Source of the DNA: DATBFG01 sp036558645
GTDB taxonomy: Bacteria; Acidobacteriota; Terriglobia; Terriglobales; Acidobacteriaceae
Assembly (NCBI GenBank): GCA_036558645.1
Contig: DATBFG010000079.1
Location: 1-64,000 of the forward strand
DNA length: 64,000 bases
Direction: 5' to 3'
The number at the start of each line of letters is the position of its first letter. Within the stretch, counting starts at the first letter, position 1. The translations under genes and the position numbers were made by a program. Under the pieces are notes generated by a model that was given only the letters and a program-made list of their open reading frames with translations, ran no database searches and was not told where the DNA came from. This document shows, piece after piece, positions 26,008-34,669 of the stretch.

Positions 26008-27312
26008 GTGACATTCCTTCGACACTTGCTAATGACAGCCGGCATCGGGATGATTCTCCTAGCGGTGGGAATCCTTGCCTATGACCTATACCTACAGATT
26101 CGCTACCGGCAGGCGTCGTCTAATGCCAAGGAGCAGTTGCCGGAGCCTCGTTTTCGGTGGCGTGCCAGCGTGGCTCTTGCACTGCTCGCATGGGGACCGA
26201 TTCTCCTCGCTCTGTCGATCGTGATCATCCCTAGCGGGATGGCGGGAGTACGAGTCAGCCAAACCAAGGGAACGATGGCAGGAACACTGTATCCGGGGGC
26301 TCATTTGCTGGTTCCGCTTGCGGAGAACGTAGTTCTATTCGATGCTCGTGACCAGCTATTTACGACTGGAGATCCAGGCAGCGATAAGGGTAGCAAACCG
26401 CAACCGTTGAATGTGCAAGCGAAAGAAGGCCTAACATTGGGCTTGTTCATCACGGTACGTTATCGGCTTGAACCTAGTCATCTGGACTACATTCAAAGCA
26501 ACCTGCCGCAACCGGTCGAGAAGGAATTGGTGCCTCCGGTTATCGCCAGTGCATGGCGGGAACTGATTCCGAACTACACGGTGCGCGAGGTCTTCGCTAC
26601 CAAGCGCGAGGAAATCCGGCGGCGCGCCGAGGGTGTCATTACTCAGAAGCTAGCTGCAGATGGCATTGTCGTAAAAGAGGTCATGCTGCGTGACGTTCAA
26701 CTTCCACCTGAGTACGCCAAGGGACTGGAGAGCCTGCTTTTGAAGGAACAGGAAAATGACCGCATGGCAGTCGAGACGGAACTTCACCAGAAGCAGGTCA
26801 AAATTTCCGAACTGGATGCGGAAGCCGAAAAGGTGCGCGAAGTTAAGCAGGCGGAAGGACAGGCTGATGTACGAGTGCTCCAGGCCAAGGCCGAAGCGGA
26901 CGCAATGAAGTACACACTGCCGCTGAAAGAAAAACAAATTCAACAATCACGCCTGGAAGCCGAGGCACGCAAGGAAGCAACGGTGAAGAACGCGGAAGCC
27001 ATGGCTGAAGCGAAGGTTATCGACAGCAAGGCCGAGATGGAACGCCGAAAGCTGCTCGCGGACGCGGAAGCAGATCGAATCCGGGTTACGGCTGCGGCAG
27101 ATGCGGAACGCTTGCGCGGTGAGGGCGTCATTCTCAAACAGAATCCACTACTGATTAATAAGATTGTCGCGGAGCGGCTTTCGGACAAGTTGCAGATCAT
27201 GATGGTCCCGGCAGACGGCAAGTTCTTTTTTGCTAACGATGTGCTGCGCAGCATGAACGTTTCCAATCATGCAAGCCAGGCGGAGGATTCGGAGGAGATA
27301 CCGCAGAAATAA
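26008..27312 (+). CDS. SPFH/Band 7 (flotillin-like) membrane protein
   Basis: 434 residues from GTG 26008, after GAGGAG and GGAG. Two N-terminal hydrophobic helices lie near 5-25 and 50-72. The SPFH domain begins IIPSGMAGVRVSQTKGTMAG near 74 and runs to about 255, including YTVREVFATKREEIRRRAEG and GIVVKEVMLRDVQLPPEYAK. A long Ala/Glu/Lys coiled coil (about 255-390) then follows, as in flotillins and prohibitins. Such proteins form membrane-attached cages that organise microdomains or guard proteases. No NfeD gene follows; the partner here is a 50-residue peptide. Confidence 0.9.
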   Translation: MTFLRHLLMTAGIGMILLAVGILAYDLYLQIRYRQASSNAKEQLPEPRFRWRASVALALLAWGPILLALSIVIIPSGMAGVRVSQTKGTMAGTLYPGAHLLVPLAENVVLFDARDQLFTTGDPGSDKGSKPQPLNVQAKEGLTLGLFITVRYRLEPSHLDYIQSNLPQPVEKELVPPVIASAWRELIPNYTVREVFATKREEIRRRAEGVITQKLAADGIVVKEVMLRDVQLPPEYAKGLESLLLKEQENDRMAVETELHQKQVKISELDAEAEKVREVKQAEGQADVRVLQAKAEADAMKYTLPLKEKQIQQSRLEAEARKEATVKNAEAMAEAKVIDSKAEMERRKLLADAEADRIRVTAAADAERLRGEGVILKQNPLLINKIVAERLSDKLQIMMVPADGKFFFANDVLRSMNVSNHASQAEDSEEIPQK

Positions 27313-27411
27313 CATTCAGTGTGAACCTTGTGCATGTCGCCTCCCTGGTTCTGAGTACGCTGGTAACAAGAACAAGCCATGGGCAACGGGTATAATTCGC
27401 CATCGCGCAAC

Positions 27412-28632
27412 ATGCTGTTAATAAAGCCAACCGTGCGTCGGGCTGCGTTTTGCATACTTCTATTCTTCATGGCGCCTCACCACACGTTCGCTGCGACGAC
27501 CTGGGGGGCGGAGATCGAGCAACTCGCCGTTAAGATTGCATCCGTCACCGGCCCGGGAGCTGTCTCGGTAGATCTCGAAAACAAATCATCTCTCGCCAAC
27601 AACCAGCGCGATGAAGTCCGCAGACAATTGCTCACTCAATTGGCTTCTCATGGATTGAGGCTTGTAGATCAAGAACAAGCGGCAGCGACGATACACATTA
27701 CTCTGTCAGAAAATCTGACAAGTTACCTCTGGATCGCCGCTATCCACGTCGGCAACAATCCAGCGGAAATTGAGATGGTAGCTCTGCCGAGACCCGATCC
27801 AACATCACCGCAACGCCAAACCAGCACGATCACATTGCACAAGACGCTGCTGTGGTCGCAGACCACTCCAATGCTCGACATTGCAGTGCTGGATGGCAGT
27901 CCACCACATATGATTGTTCTTGAGCCCGATCGAGTCGCGCTCTATCGCTATCAGGGATCGGGCTGGGAGCAGCAGGATGCCATGACCATCAGCCATGCAC
28001 ATCCTTGGCCGCGCGACGTCCGTGGGCGTCTAGTTATACGAAAAGATCATCTTTTCGACGCTTATCTGCCCGGTGTGTTCTGCCAAAGTGGCAACCGGAC
28101 ACCAGTCACACTCAACTGTCGCGAGAGCGACGACTCATGGCCTCTGGGAAATGACTTGCTGAACCTGAATGGGTTCTATGCCTCAGCGCGGAACTTCTTT
28201 ACTGGGGTACTCGTGCCAGGTATCGGGAAACAAAGCACGGTGTCATCCTTTTATACCGCAGCAGGGCTGCCTCGGGCGAATTACATACTGTGGTTATTCG
28301 CGGGTACAGACAGCCGGGTTCACATGCTCGACGGAATTACAGATCAGGTCATGCAAGCCGCGGATTGGGGCGACGAAGTCGCAAGCATACGGACTTCCTG
28401 CGGCTCTGGTTGGCAGGTGCTCGCCTCGAGTAGAAGCAGCAACTCCGACTCGATTCGTGCTTATGAGTTTGCTGATAGGGTGGCTTCTCCCATAACTCAG
28501 CCAGCAGATTTCAGCGGTAGTGTTGTCAGTCTCTGGACTGCTATGGATGGGGTAACAGCATTCGCGGTTTCTCGGGATGACCGGACAGAAAAGTATGAGG
28601 CATTTCGTCTCAGTGTTAGTTGTATTCAGTAG
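27412..28632 (+). CDS. Secreted protein of unknown function
   Basis: 406 residues from ATG 27412 (27379 would add 11). The signal peptide runs to HHTFAA near residue 30. Mature sequence has a predicted alpha/beta start (GPGAVSVDLENKSSLANNQR, DQEQAAATIHITLSENLTSY) and then beta-rich repeats such as MIVLEPDRVALYRYQGSGWE, suggesting a beta-propeller. Its 3' end overlaps the next gene, a solute-binding protein, by 38 bases. A TATAAT sequence lies at 27391, without a good -35. Unknown role, probably part of a sensory operon. Confidence 0.72.
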   Translation: MLLIKPTVRRAAFCILLFFMAPHHTFAATTWGAEIEQLAVKIASVTGPGAVSVDLENKSSLANNQRDEVRRQLLTQLASHGLRLVDQEQAAATIHITLSENLTSYLWIAAIHVGNNPAEIEMVALPRPDPTSPQRQTSTITLHKTLLWSQTTPMLDIAVLDGSPPHMIVLEPDRVALYRYQGSGWEQQDAMTISHAHPWPRDVRGRLVIRKDHLFDAYLPGVFCQSGNRTPVTLNCRESDDSWPLGNDLLNLNGFYASARNFFTGVLVPGIGKQSTVSSFYTAAGLPRANYILWLFAGTDSRVHMLDGITDQVMQAADWGDEVASIRTSCGSGWQVLASSRSSNSDSIRAYEFADRVASPITQPADFSGSVVSLWTAMDGVTAFAVSRDDRTEKYEAFRLSVSCIQ

Positions 28633-29959
28633 CTTCTTTCAAGGAGCGCTGTGCGTGGGAGGAACTCGTCCACGATATGGCGGGACTCTGCGTGTAAATA
28701 TGCAAGCTGCGCTGCTGTCAGTTGACCCCGCAGATACAAATTCCACGGATCCAGTCGCGCTCGATGAGATTTCGTGCTTGCTCTTTGACACTCTTGTAAC
28801 GCTTGATGGACGAGGAGCTCTGGTCCCCGGGTTAGCGAGTTCGTGGCGTTCAGATTCTGGATATCAGCGATGGTCTTTCTCCCTACGGAGCAATGTTCGC
28901 CTTTCGGACGGAACTGTACTGACGCCACAAATTGTCGCAGCCTCGCTGCGGAGCGTTAATCCAGACTGGAGAGTGGCACCTTCCGACGACGGTGTCACGA
29001 TTGAGGTCAGCTCACCGGCTCGCCGACTGCCAATGCAGCTTGCCCTGACCCGCAATTCCATTGTCCAGCGCGATAACGGCCGATTGCTCGGCACGGGAGC
29101 TTTTGCCGTCTCTCTCTGGCAGCCGGGAAAACAACTGATACTGAAGGAACGAGAAGACTATTGGAGAGGGCGTCCGTTTCTCGATGAGATAGACGTTGCT
29201 TTGAGCCGAAACATGCGTGACCAGATGATGTCGCTCGATTTAGGCAAAGTCGACTTAATCGAACTGGCGCCTGGGCAGTCTCAGCGCACGACTGAGAAGC
29301 GCACAATTGTTAGTTCGCGGCCAAATCAGCTCATTTGCCTCGTATTTCAAAACAATACCCCGAATGAAGATGAGCGGAAGTTGCGTGAGGCCCTGGCTCT
29401 CAGCACTGATCGGAGGGCTCTCGCCAATGTGATCCTGCAAGGAGACGCAACCCCGGCAGGCAGCATTCTGCCAAATTGGCAAAGTGGATACGCGTTTCTC
29501 TTCGCTCCGGCATACGAACTGCGCAGTGCGCGTGAACTCCGGGATGAAGTTCACTTCGTTACACCATGGACTCTGGGCTATGACGTTACGGATCCTTCGG
29601 CGCGCTTGCTGGCGGAGCGAATTGCGCTAAACGCACAGGACGCCGGATTGAGGCTGCAGACATCGATGTCATCAACAACCGATATCCGGCTCGAGCGTAT
29701 TCTTATCTCATCGCCCGATGGCTACATAGCTTTGCTTGATGTCGCTCGACAACTTGGACTCATAATGCCCAAAGTGCCGGGGAATTCTACCGAGAACCTC
29801 TACCAGGCAGAGAAAGAACTGCTGGAATCACGACGGATGATTCCGATCCTGCACGTGCCGGCGAATCATGCGCTCGCGCCAAGCGTTCACGGCTGGACCT
29901 CGCAGTGGGATGGTCGGGCAGGTCTTGTCGACGCATGGCTAGGGACAGGCCGGCCGTGA
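28595..29959 (+). CDS. Family 5 extracellular solute-binding protein (DppA/OppA type)
   Basis: About 454 residues from ATG 28595 (28577 is an alternative). A signal peptide precedes PRYGGTLRVNMQAALLSVDP, the start signature of SBP family 5. RWSFSLRSNVRLSDGTVLTP, GTGAFAVSLWQPGKQLILKE and REDYWRGRPFLDEIDVALSR are further family blocks. It is somewhat shorter than DppA (about 535). No permease or ATPase gene is adjacent. Instead its stop overlaps the start of a sensor kinase gene, which suggests a role in ligand sensing rather than uptake. Confidence 0.85.
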   Translation: MRHFVSVLVVFSSFFQGALCVGGTRPRYGGTLRVNMQAALLSVDPADTNSTDPVALDEISCLLFDTLVTLDGRGALVPGLASSWRSDSGYQRWSFSLRSNVRLSDGTVLTPQIVAASLRSVNPDWRVAPSDDGVTIEVSSPARRLPMQLALTRNSIVQRDNGRLLGTGAFAVSLWQPGKQLILKEREDYWRGRPFLDEIDVALSRNMRDQMMSLDLGKVDLIELAPGQSQRTTEKRTIVSSRPNQLICLVFQNNTPNEDERKLREALALSTDRRALANVILQGDATPAGSILPNWQSGYAFLFAPAYELRSARELRDEVHFVTPWTLGYDVTDPSARLLAERIALNAQDAGLRLQTSMSSTTDIRLERILISSPDGYIALLDVARQLGLIMPKVPGNSTENLYQAEKELLESRRMIPILHVPANHALAPSVHGWTSQWDGRAGLVDAWLGTGRP

Positions 29960-31764
29960 CCCTTCGCCGCAAACTGCTCCTCGCATTTTCGGCAATCGCC
30001 TTTCTATGTGTCCTGGCAGTTACGTGGATCGTACTATCGACAACACGGCGAGCATTCGAACGTTTGAATGAGCAGCAAACGGAAGCATTGATTGCACAAT
30101 TCCAGCGGGAATTTAAACGTCGTGGAGACGAAGTTCTAAACAAAGTGACAAACGTGACGCGGAACGATTCGACGGCTCGGATGGCCGCGGCCGCAAGCAG
30201 TCCCTCACGCGATTACGCCCAATTTCTCAGTGATGCGAAAGACGTAGCTGACAATCAGCAACTGGACTGCCTCGAGTTTGCGGATGCCGATGGCACCATT
30301 ATTTCCTCTGCCCAGTTCCCGGCAATGTTTGGATACAAGGACAACTCTGTTCCTGTTGCCGGGCCGGATTCGAATCCGGCATTCTTGCGGCGGGAAGCAT
30401 TGCCGGACAGAACTGCCCTCAGCTTATCGGCGGTTCGCAGGGTTGAGACCGGGAATAATGTGCTCTATGTGATCGGCGGCAGACTCATCGACAACAATTT
30501 TATTGCCAGTCTCGAGGTGCCCGCAGGTGTGCGGGCGATGCTGTATCAAAATCTGTCGCCGGAGTTCTCGAGAGGACTTCTGATCGATAGCTCGGGCCAG
30601 TTAGCAAGAGGGGAAGCACTGGAAAGCGCAGTGCGACGGGTTCAGGTGGATCGGCGGGAAATCACTGAGCGCATACACTGGTCGTCCGATGCAGCCGACG
30701 ATGAAGATATGCACGCCATTCCACTCAATGGGCAAAAGGGCGACTTACTAGCCGTGCTCCTAATCGGAAATTCGCGACGACCATACGTCGAGTTCTCACA
30801 GAGGATTCGGTTGGCCGCCATGATTGTCGCGGGTTCCGGCATACTTCTTGCGATTCTATTCAGTAGCTGGGTTGCCGCGCGAGTCACGCAACCGGTCGAA
30901 CAGTTAGCTGTGGCTGCCCGTGAAGTCGCGGAAGGCAACTTGAACACACAAGTTGAAGTAAAGTCTGCGGATGAGATCGGTGAATTGGCGGAGACGTTTA
31001 ATCGCATGACTCGAGAAATACTGGAGAAGAGAGAACTCCTAGTGCAGACGGAACGGGTTGCGGCATGGCGCGATGTTGCGCGCCGACTAGCGCACGAACT
31101 CAAGAACCCATTGTTCCCCTTGCAACTTACGGTTGAAAATCTCGTGCGCGCACGAGAGCAGAGTCCCGATGACTTCGAAGAAGTATTCCGAGAAAGCTCT
31201 GCTACGTTGCTGTCGGAGATTGCGAACCTGAAAGCGATCGTTTCGCGTTTCAGTGAGTTTTCCAGGATGCCTAAGCCGCAATATCAGAACGTAGACATTA
31301 ATAACCTTGTCGAGAACGTGATGCGGCTGTTTCAAGCACAACTCTCGGCAAACTCGATAGAGTGCCACCTGGATCTGATGCAGAACGCGCAAACGATAGC
31401 TGCGGATCCGGATATGCTGCACCGCGCTATTTCGAACCTTGTCCTGAACGCCATCGACGCTATTACAGCGGGTGGAAGGCTGGCAGTGAGCACCAGGCAA
31501 GATAGAGAACGGACACTCATAAGAATATCGGACAGCGGCGCCGGGCTCACAGCGCAGGAATGCTCGCAACTTTTCACGCCTTATTACACAACAAAAAAGC
31601 ACGGCACTGGTCTTGGACTTGCAATCGTGCAATCGGTAATAAGCGATCACGGAGGCAAGGTCACTGTACAGAGCGAGCCTGGGCAGGGGGCTACGTTTAT
31701 TATCGACATGCCGAATGGTTTTCAAAAACTGCCATTGGGAAACACATCCAGTTTCAGTCATTAA
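29956..31764 (+). CDS. NtrY-like sensor histidine kinase
   Basis: About 602 residues from GTG 29956, whose GTGA overlaps the upstream stop; AGGGACAGG precedes it. ATG 29935 is an alternative. One helix near 8-28, a periplasmic sensor region, a second helix near 285-308, HAMP near 305-360 and a HisKA box DVARRLAHELKNPLFPLQLT with the phospho-His near 379. HATPase has N-box LVLNAIDAITAGG and G2 KKHGTGLGLAIVQSVISDHG. The HELKNPL-PLQL pattern is typical of NtrY-type kinases paired with sigma-54 activators, as found just downstream. Confidence 0.93.
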   Translation: MTLRRKLLLAFSAIAFLCVLAVTWIVLSTTRRAFERLNEQQTEALIAQFQREFKRRGDEVLNKVTNVTRNDSTARMAAAASSPSRDYAQFLSDAKDVADNQQLDCLEFADADGTIISSAQFPAMFGYKDNSVPVAGPDSNPAFLRREALPDRTALSLSAVRRVETGNNVLYVIGGRLIDNNFIASLEVPAGVRAMLYQNLSPEFSRGLLIDSSGQLARGEALESAVRRVQVDRREITERIHWSSDAADDEDMHAIPLNGQKGDLLAVLLIGNSRRPYVEFSQRIRLAAMIVAGSGILLAILFSSWVAARVTQPVEQLAVAAREVAEGNLNTQVEVKSADEIGELAETFNRMTREILEKRELLVQTERVAAWRDVARRLAHELKNPLFPLQLTVENLVRAREQSPDDFEEVFRESSATLLSEIANLKAIVSRFSEFSRMPKPQYQNVDINNLVENVMRLFQAQLSANSIECHLDLMQNAQTIAADPDMLHRAISNLVLNAIDAITAGGRLAVSTRQDRERTLIRISDSGAGLTAQECSQLFTPYYTTKKHGTGLGLAIVQSVISDHGGKVTVQSEPGQGATFIIDMPNGFQKLPLGNTSSFSH

Positions 31765-31777
31765 GTTAGGGGCGAAA

Positions 31778-33163
31778 GTGGCGCATAAAGCACGCTTATT
31801 GATTGTCGACGACGAAGCCAACACACTGGCGTCGCTGTCACGTGCATTTCGACTGGCCGGGCATGAAGCGACAGTTTGCGACAACGCGGGCAAAGCATTG
31901 GATTTGGCGCGGGGCCAAGCATTCGATCTGATCCTCTCCGATGTCGTGATGCCGGGCAAGGATGGCCTGACACTGCTGGAAGACATCAGGTCACATGGAA
32001 TCCGAACACCGGTCGTGATGATGTCCGGACAAGCGCACATAGAAATGGCGGTGAAAGCTACGAAGCTAGGCGCACTCGATTTCCTTGAGAAGCCAGTTTC
32101 AACAGAAAAACTACTACTTACGCTGGAGAACTCGTTACGGCTGCAAAGGCTGGAAGCTGAGAATCTGCAATTGCGGCAGCGCCTTGGAAAGCAGGAGATG
32201 GTCTGGACTGGAGACCAGATGCGCAAAATCATGGCGCAGGTCGAGCGCGTGGCGGCAAGCGAAACCAGGGTGTGCATCCTGGGAGAAACGGGTACTGGGA
32301 AGGAGTTGATTGCTCGAACGTTGCATGAGCGGAGTCCCCGAGCCGGTGGTCCTTTCATCGCCTTGAATTGTGCCGCCGTTCCTGCAGAGTTGATCGAATC
32401 GGAGTTGTTCGGGCACGAGAAAGGATCATTCACCGGCGCTAGCGGAAGGCATACGGGAAAATTTGAACAGGCCGACCATGGCACGATTTTCCTGGATGAA
32501 ATCGGGGATATGCCCCTAAGCATGCAGGCCAAACTTCTACGAGTGCTGGAAGAGGGTGAGGTAGAGCCTATTGGTGGCGAGAAGCCGCTTCGTGTGGATG
32601 TCAGAGTCATCGTCGCTACGCACCGCAATCTGGAAACGCTGGTGCGCGAGGGAAAATTTCGGCAGGATCTGTTTCACCGGATCTTTGTATTTCCAATCAC
32701 GTTGCCACCGTTGCGGGAACGAACAGAAGACATTCCTGCCCTCGTGAAATATTTCTCCAACCAGGTGTGCGCCCAAAACAGCTGGAAGCCGGTTCTCTTT
32801 AAGGACGACGCCATTGAAATGATGCAACAGTATTCATGGCCAGGGAATGTGCGCGAGCTCAGAAACGGCATTGAGCGCATGATGCTCATGGCCGCTGATG
32901 GAGAGGTGGACTCGTCGATAGTGAAATCGGCCCTGCCGAGCACGCAAGGAGATTCTTCACGGCTTATGGTTAGAGAAGGGACTCTTGCCGATCGTGTGAT
33001 GCAGTTCGAACGTGAGGTCATTCTGGCGGAGCTGAAGCGTTCAAACAATCACGTAACCAACGCCGCAAAGGCGCTCGGCCTTGAGCGTAGCCATCTCTAC
33101 AAAAAAGCGGAACAACTCGGGATTGACGTGCGCTCACTTCGGCAGGACGTTGGTTCTTCCTAG
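31778..33163 (+). CDS. Sigma-54-dependent response regulator (NtrC family)
   Basis: 461 residues from GTG 31778 with AGGGGCG upstream. Receiver domain: DDEAN near 12, phosphoacceptor Asp in LILSDVVMPGKDG near 54 and Lys in LEKPVS. AAA+ domain: Walker A GETGTGKELIART near 170, GHEKGSFTGASGRHTGKFEQ (GAFTGA loop with Ser in the second position), Walker B GTIFLDEIGDMPL, and R-finger PPLRERTEDIPAL. C-terminal Fis HTH: NAAKALGLERSHLYKKAEQL. It activates sigma-54 polymerase when phosphorylated by the kinase encoded 13 bases upstream. One possible target, a -24/-12 element, is at 53791. Confidence 0.95.
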   Translation: MAHKARLLIVDDEANTLASLSRAFRLAGHEATVCDNAGKALDLARGQAFDLILSDVVMPGKDGLTLLEDIRSHGIRTPVVMMSGQAHIEMAVKATKLGALDFLEKPVSTEKLLLTLENSLRLQRLEAENLQLRQRLGKQEMVWTGDQMRKIMAQVERVAASETRVCILGETGTGKELIARTLHERSPRAGGPFIALNCAAVPAELIESELFGHEKGSFTGASGRHTGKFEQADHGTIFLDEIGDMPLSMQAKLLRVLEEGEVEPIGGEKPLRVDVRVIVATHRNLETLVREGKFRQDLFHRIFVFPITLPPLRERTEDIPALVKYFSNQVCAQNSWKPVLFKDDAIEMMQQYSWPGNVRELRNGIERMMLMAADGEVDSSIVKSALPSTQGDSSRLMVREGTLADRVMQFEREVILAELKRSNNHVTNAAKALGLERSHLYKKAEQLGIDVRSLRQDVGSS

Positions 33164-33248
33164 TGGCTGAACCGGCAGTTGCCTACTACTATTGAATCTT
33201 GACCACGTTTAGCAACCTTATTATTTCGGAGTTCGGCCCACGCCTACA

Positions 33249-33917
33249 TCATGCCACTTGTTTGATCTTCTTCAGAACTGCGGCAACCTGGCGCAAATCA
33301 GCCACAAACTGTTCGCGTTGCTGGTGCCGTGAGGCGGCATCCCTAGCGCGGAGAATGGATGACGGATGCACGGTCGCGATCACGTAGGGTGCCAAGGTAG
33401 ATTCAAGCACCTGTCCCCGTTGTCGTAGAACGCTGAAAGTCTTTCCCATGAGGGATTGGGCCGCAGTAGCTCCCAGGCAGACTAGGATAGCGGGCTTAAC
33501 AGTGCGAAGCTCGGCATCCAGCCAGGGCCGGCAAGCTTCGATTTCTGAGTAGCGTGGCTTCTTGTGGATACGGCGTTTGCCTCGGGATGCAGGCTCCCAT
33601 TTGAAATGTTTCACAACATTCGTCACATACACCTCCCGACGGCCTATGCCAGCTTCTGCCAGGGCCTCGTCTAGCAACCGACCTGCTGGCCCGACAAATG
33701 GTCTTCCGACAAGGTCTTCGCGATCTCCGGGTTGTTCACCGACGAACATCACGCGCGCGTGAGCGGACCCTTCGCCGAATACGGTCTGGGTACCGGTCTT
33801 CCACAAATCACAGGCTTTGCAATCGGCGGCAGATTGGTGGAGAAGGGGTAGCGTAGCTCTCGGCGGCACCAGTGGAGCAGCAGTCTTGCCTGGCGTTTTG
33901 GATTTGCTTCGTGGCAC
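33249..33917 (-). CDS. UdgX-type uracil-DNA glycosylase (family 4-like)
   Basis: 222 residues from GTG 33917, with GGAAGG upstream. The family 4 iron-sulfur Cys appear in ADCKACDLW near 32-38 and later Cys (EACRPW, VCLG). Motif A is GEQPGDRED (60-68). The loop KRRIH (114-118) with His118 is the diagnostic insertion of UdgX, where that His is known in the mycobacterial enzyme to become covalently joined to DNA at the uracil site. Motif HPSSILR near 190 is conserved. It would act as a suicide glycosylase that caps uracil lesions. Strong family call from the loop. Confidence 0.93.
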   Translation of the reverse strand: MPRSKSKTPGKTAAPLVPPRATLPLLHQSAADCKACDLWKTGTQTVFGEGSAHARVMFVGEQPGDREDLVGRPFVGPAGRLLDEALAEAGIGRREVYVTNVVKHFKWEPASRGKRRIHKKPRYSEIEACRPWLDAELRTVKPAILVCLGATAAQSLMGKTFSVLRQRGQVLESTLAPYVIATVHPSSILRARDAASRHQQREQFVADLRQVAAVLKKIKQVA

Positions 33918-34014
33918 TGGCCTGACCTTCCGGATACATCGCCCTGTCGGTTACTCAGATGGATGTGCTTGGAACCGATTTGCTTCACCAGCCGTTTGCG
34001 CATCCAAGAAGGGG

Positions 34015-34038
34015 AGTGAGTGATGCAGTGAGTGATGC
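34015..34038. repeat. 12-bp tandem duplication AGTGAGTGATGC
   Basis: Two perfect adjacent copies at 34015-34026 and 34027-34038, between the udgX-like gene and the palindrome at 34071. Probably slippage; no function is evident. Confidence 0.7.
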
Positions 34039-34070
34039 CTCGATACTTGAACCGACGCTTTGGTCCGGAA

Positions 34071-34090
34071 AATACAGTCGATACTGTATT
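34071..34090. promoter_or_regulatory. 8+8 perfect palindrome, candidate operator
   Basis: AATACAGT and ACTGTATT flank CGAT at 34071-34090. It lies 98 bases upstream of the mini-protein start and 154 upstream of the udgX-like start. It could serve either promoter. The half-site resembles LexA-like ACAG/CTGT sequence but in the opposite order to the classical E. coli box, so no factor is assigned. Confidence 0.5.
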
Positions 34091-34187
34091 GGTCTGGGGT
34101 GTGTCTGGAGGGTATCCTCTTAAGGCATTCTTCTGTCTTAGGGAGACGTGTAAGCGTAACGGGTCGATGTTCGGTACGAGGTGAAGA

Positions 34188-34499
34188 GTGTTGGCTTATT
34201 GCGTGAACCCTAATTGTTATGCGCCACTGCATTCTTTTGCAGAAGGGCGACTTTACCAGTTCGAGATTGTTTCGATCTCCGTATCTGCCAGCGACGATAT
34301 GAGCGCGCCATTTGATGAGAAACCGGAACGTCAGACTGCACAATTCTGGTTATGCGGCCAGTGTTCTTCAAGCATGACGTTGTTGCTGGAGCCGGTAAAG
34401 GGGTTAAGATTGGTACCCTTGGAATTCGCGTCAGAAGGATCTCAGAGTGCTTCTGAGCGTTCTTCCGACTCGGAATTTCGGCGTCCTCACAATTGCTGA
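34188..34499 (+). CDS. Cys-rich mini-protein, copy B of the family at 23997
   Basis: 103 residues from GTG 34188, with GAGGTGA at good spacing. Cys pairs CVNPNC (Cx4C) near 5 and LCGQC (Cx2C) near 60, with FAEGRLYQFE between and SSSMTLLLEPVKGLRLVPLE after. Each block aligns with the protein at 23997 (LSEGKLFQVE, WLCDECSSFLTL, VPLP). The C-terminus is Ser-rich. Likely a zinc-binding protein; no known family recognised. It is preceded by the 34071 palindrome and followed by a NarL-type regulator. Confidence 0.73.
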   Translation: MLAYCVNPNCYAPLHSFAEGRLYQFEIVSISVSASDDMSAPFDEKPERQTAQFWLCGQCSSSMTLLLEPVKGLRLVPLEFASEGSQSASERSSDSEFRRPHNC

Positions 34500-34510
34500 T
34501 GGGCAAGCTG

Positions 34511-34523
34511 GGTAATTATTACC
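34511..34523. promoter_or_regulatory. Palindrome GGTAAT-T-ATTACC
   Basis: A 6+6 palindrome with one central base, 147 bases upstream of the NarL-type regulator and 12 past the stop of the mini-protein. Could be an operator of the regulator gene; AT-rich composition raises the chance of coincidence. Confidence 0.3.
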
Positions 34524-34669
34524 GTATGCGGTTGTTTTCCAGAGAGACTTTCCCGCAGATTTAGGATAATTGGGGTTTGGCAATAGCGGTGCTTCCGAAG
34601 GTGCGGAGTAATCGCTCAGATTCGTTTTGGTTAGTCCGAGACAGGTTTCTGAGTTCGTGGAGGTGAGAC

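Noticed and set aside
27391..27396. TATAAT as a -10 promoter element before 27412
   Set aside because: No -35-like hexamer at 16-18 bases; transcription may start elsewhere.
31087..32628. 513-codon minus frame opposite the kinase and regulator
   Set aside because: Ser/Arg/Cys-rich antisense shadow; both sense genes have full domain signatures.
34188..34523. Possible relation of the palindromes near 34071 and 34511 to each other
   Set aside because: Half-sites differ (AATACAGT against GGTAAT), so a common factor is not supported.
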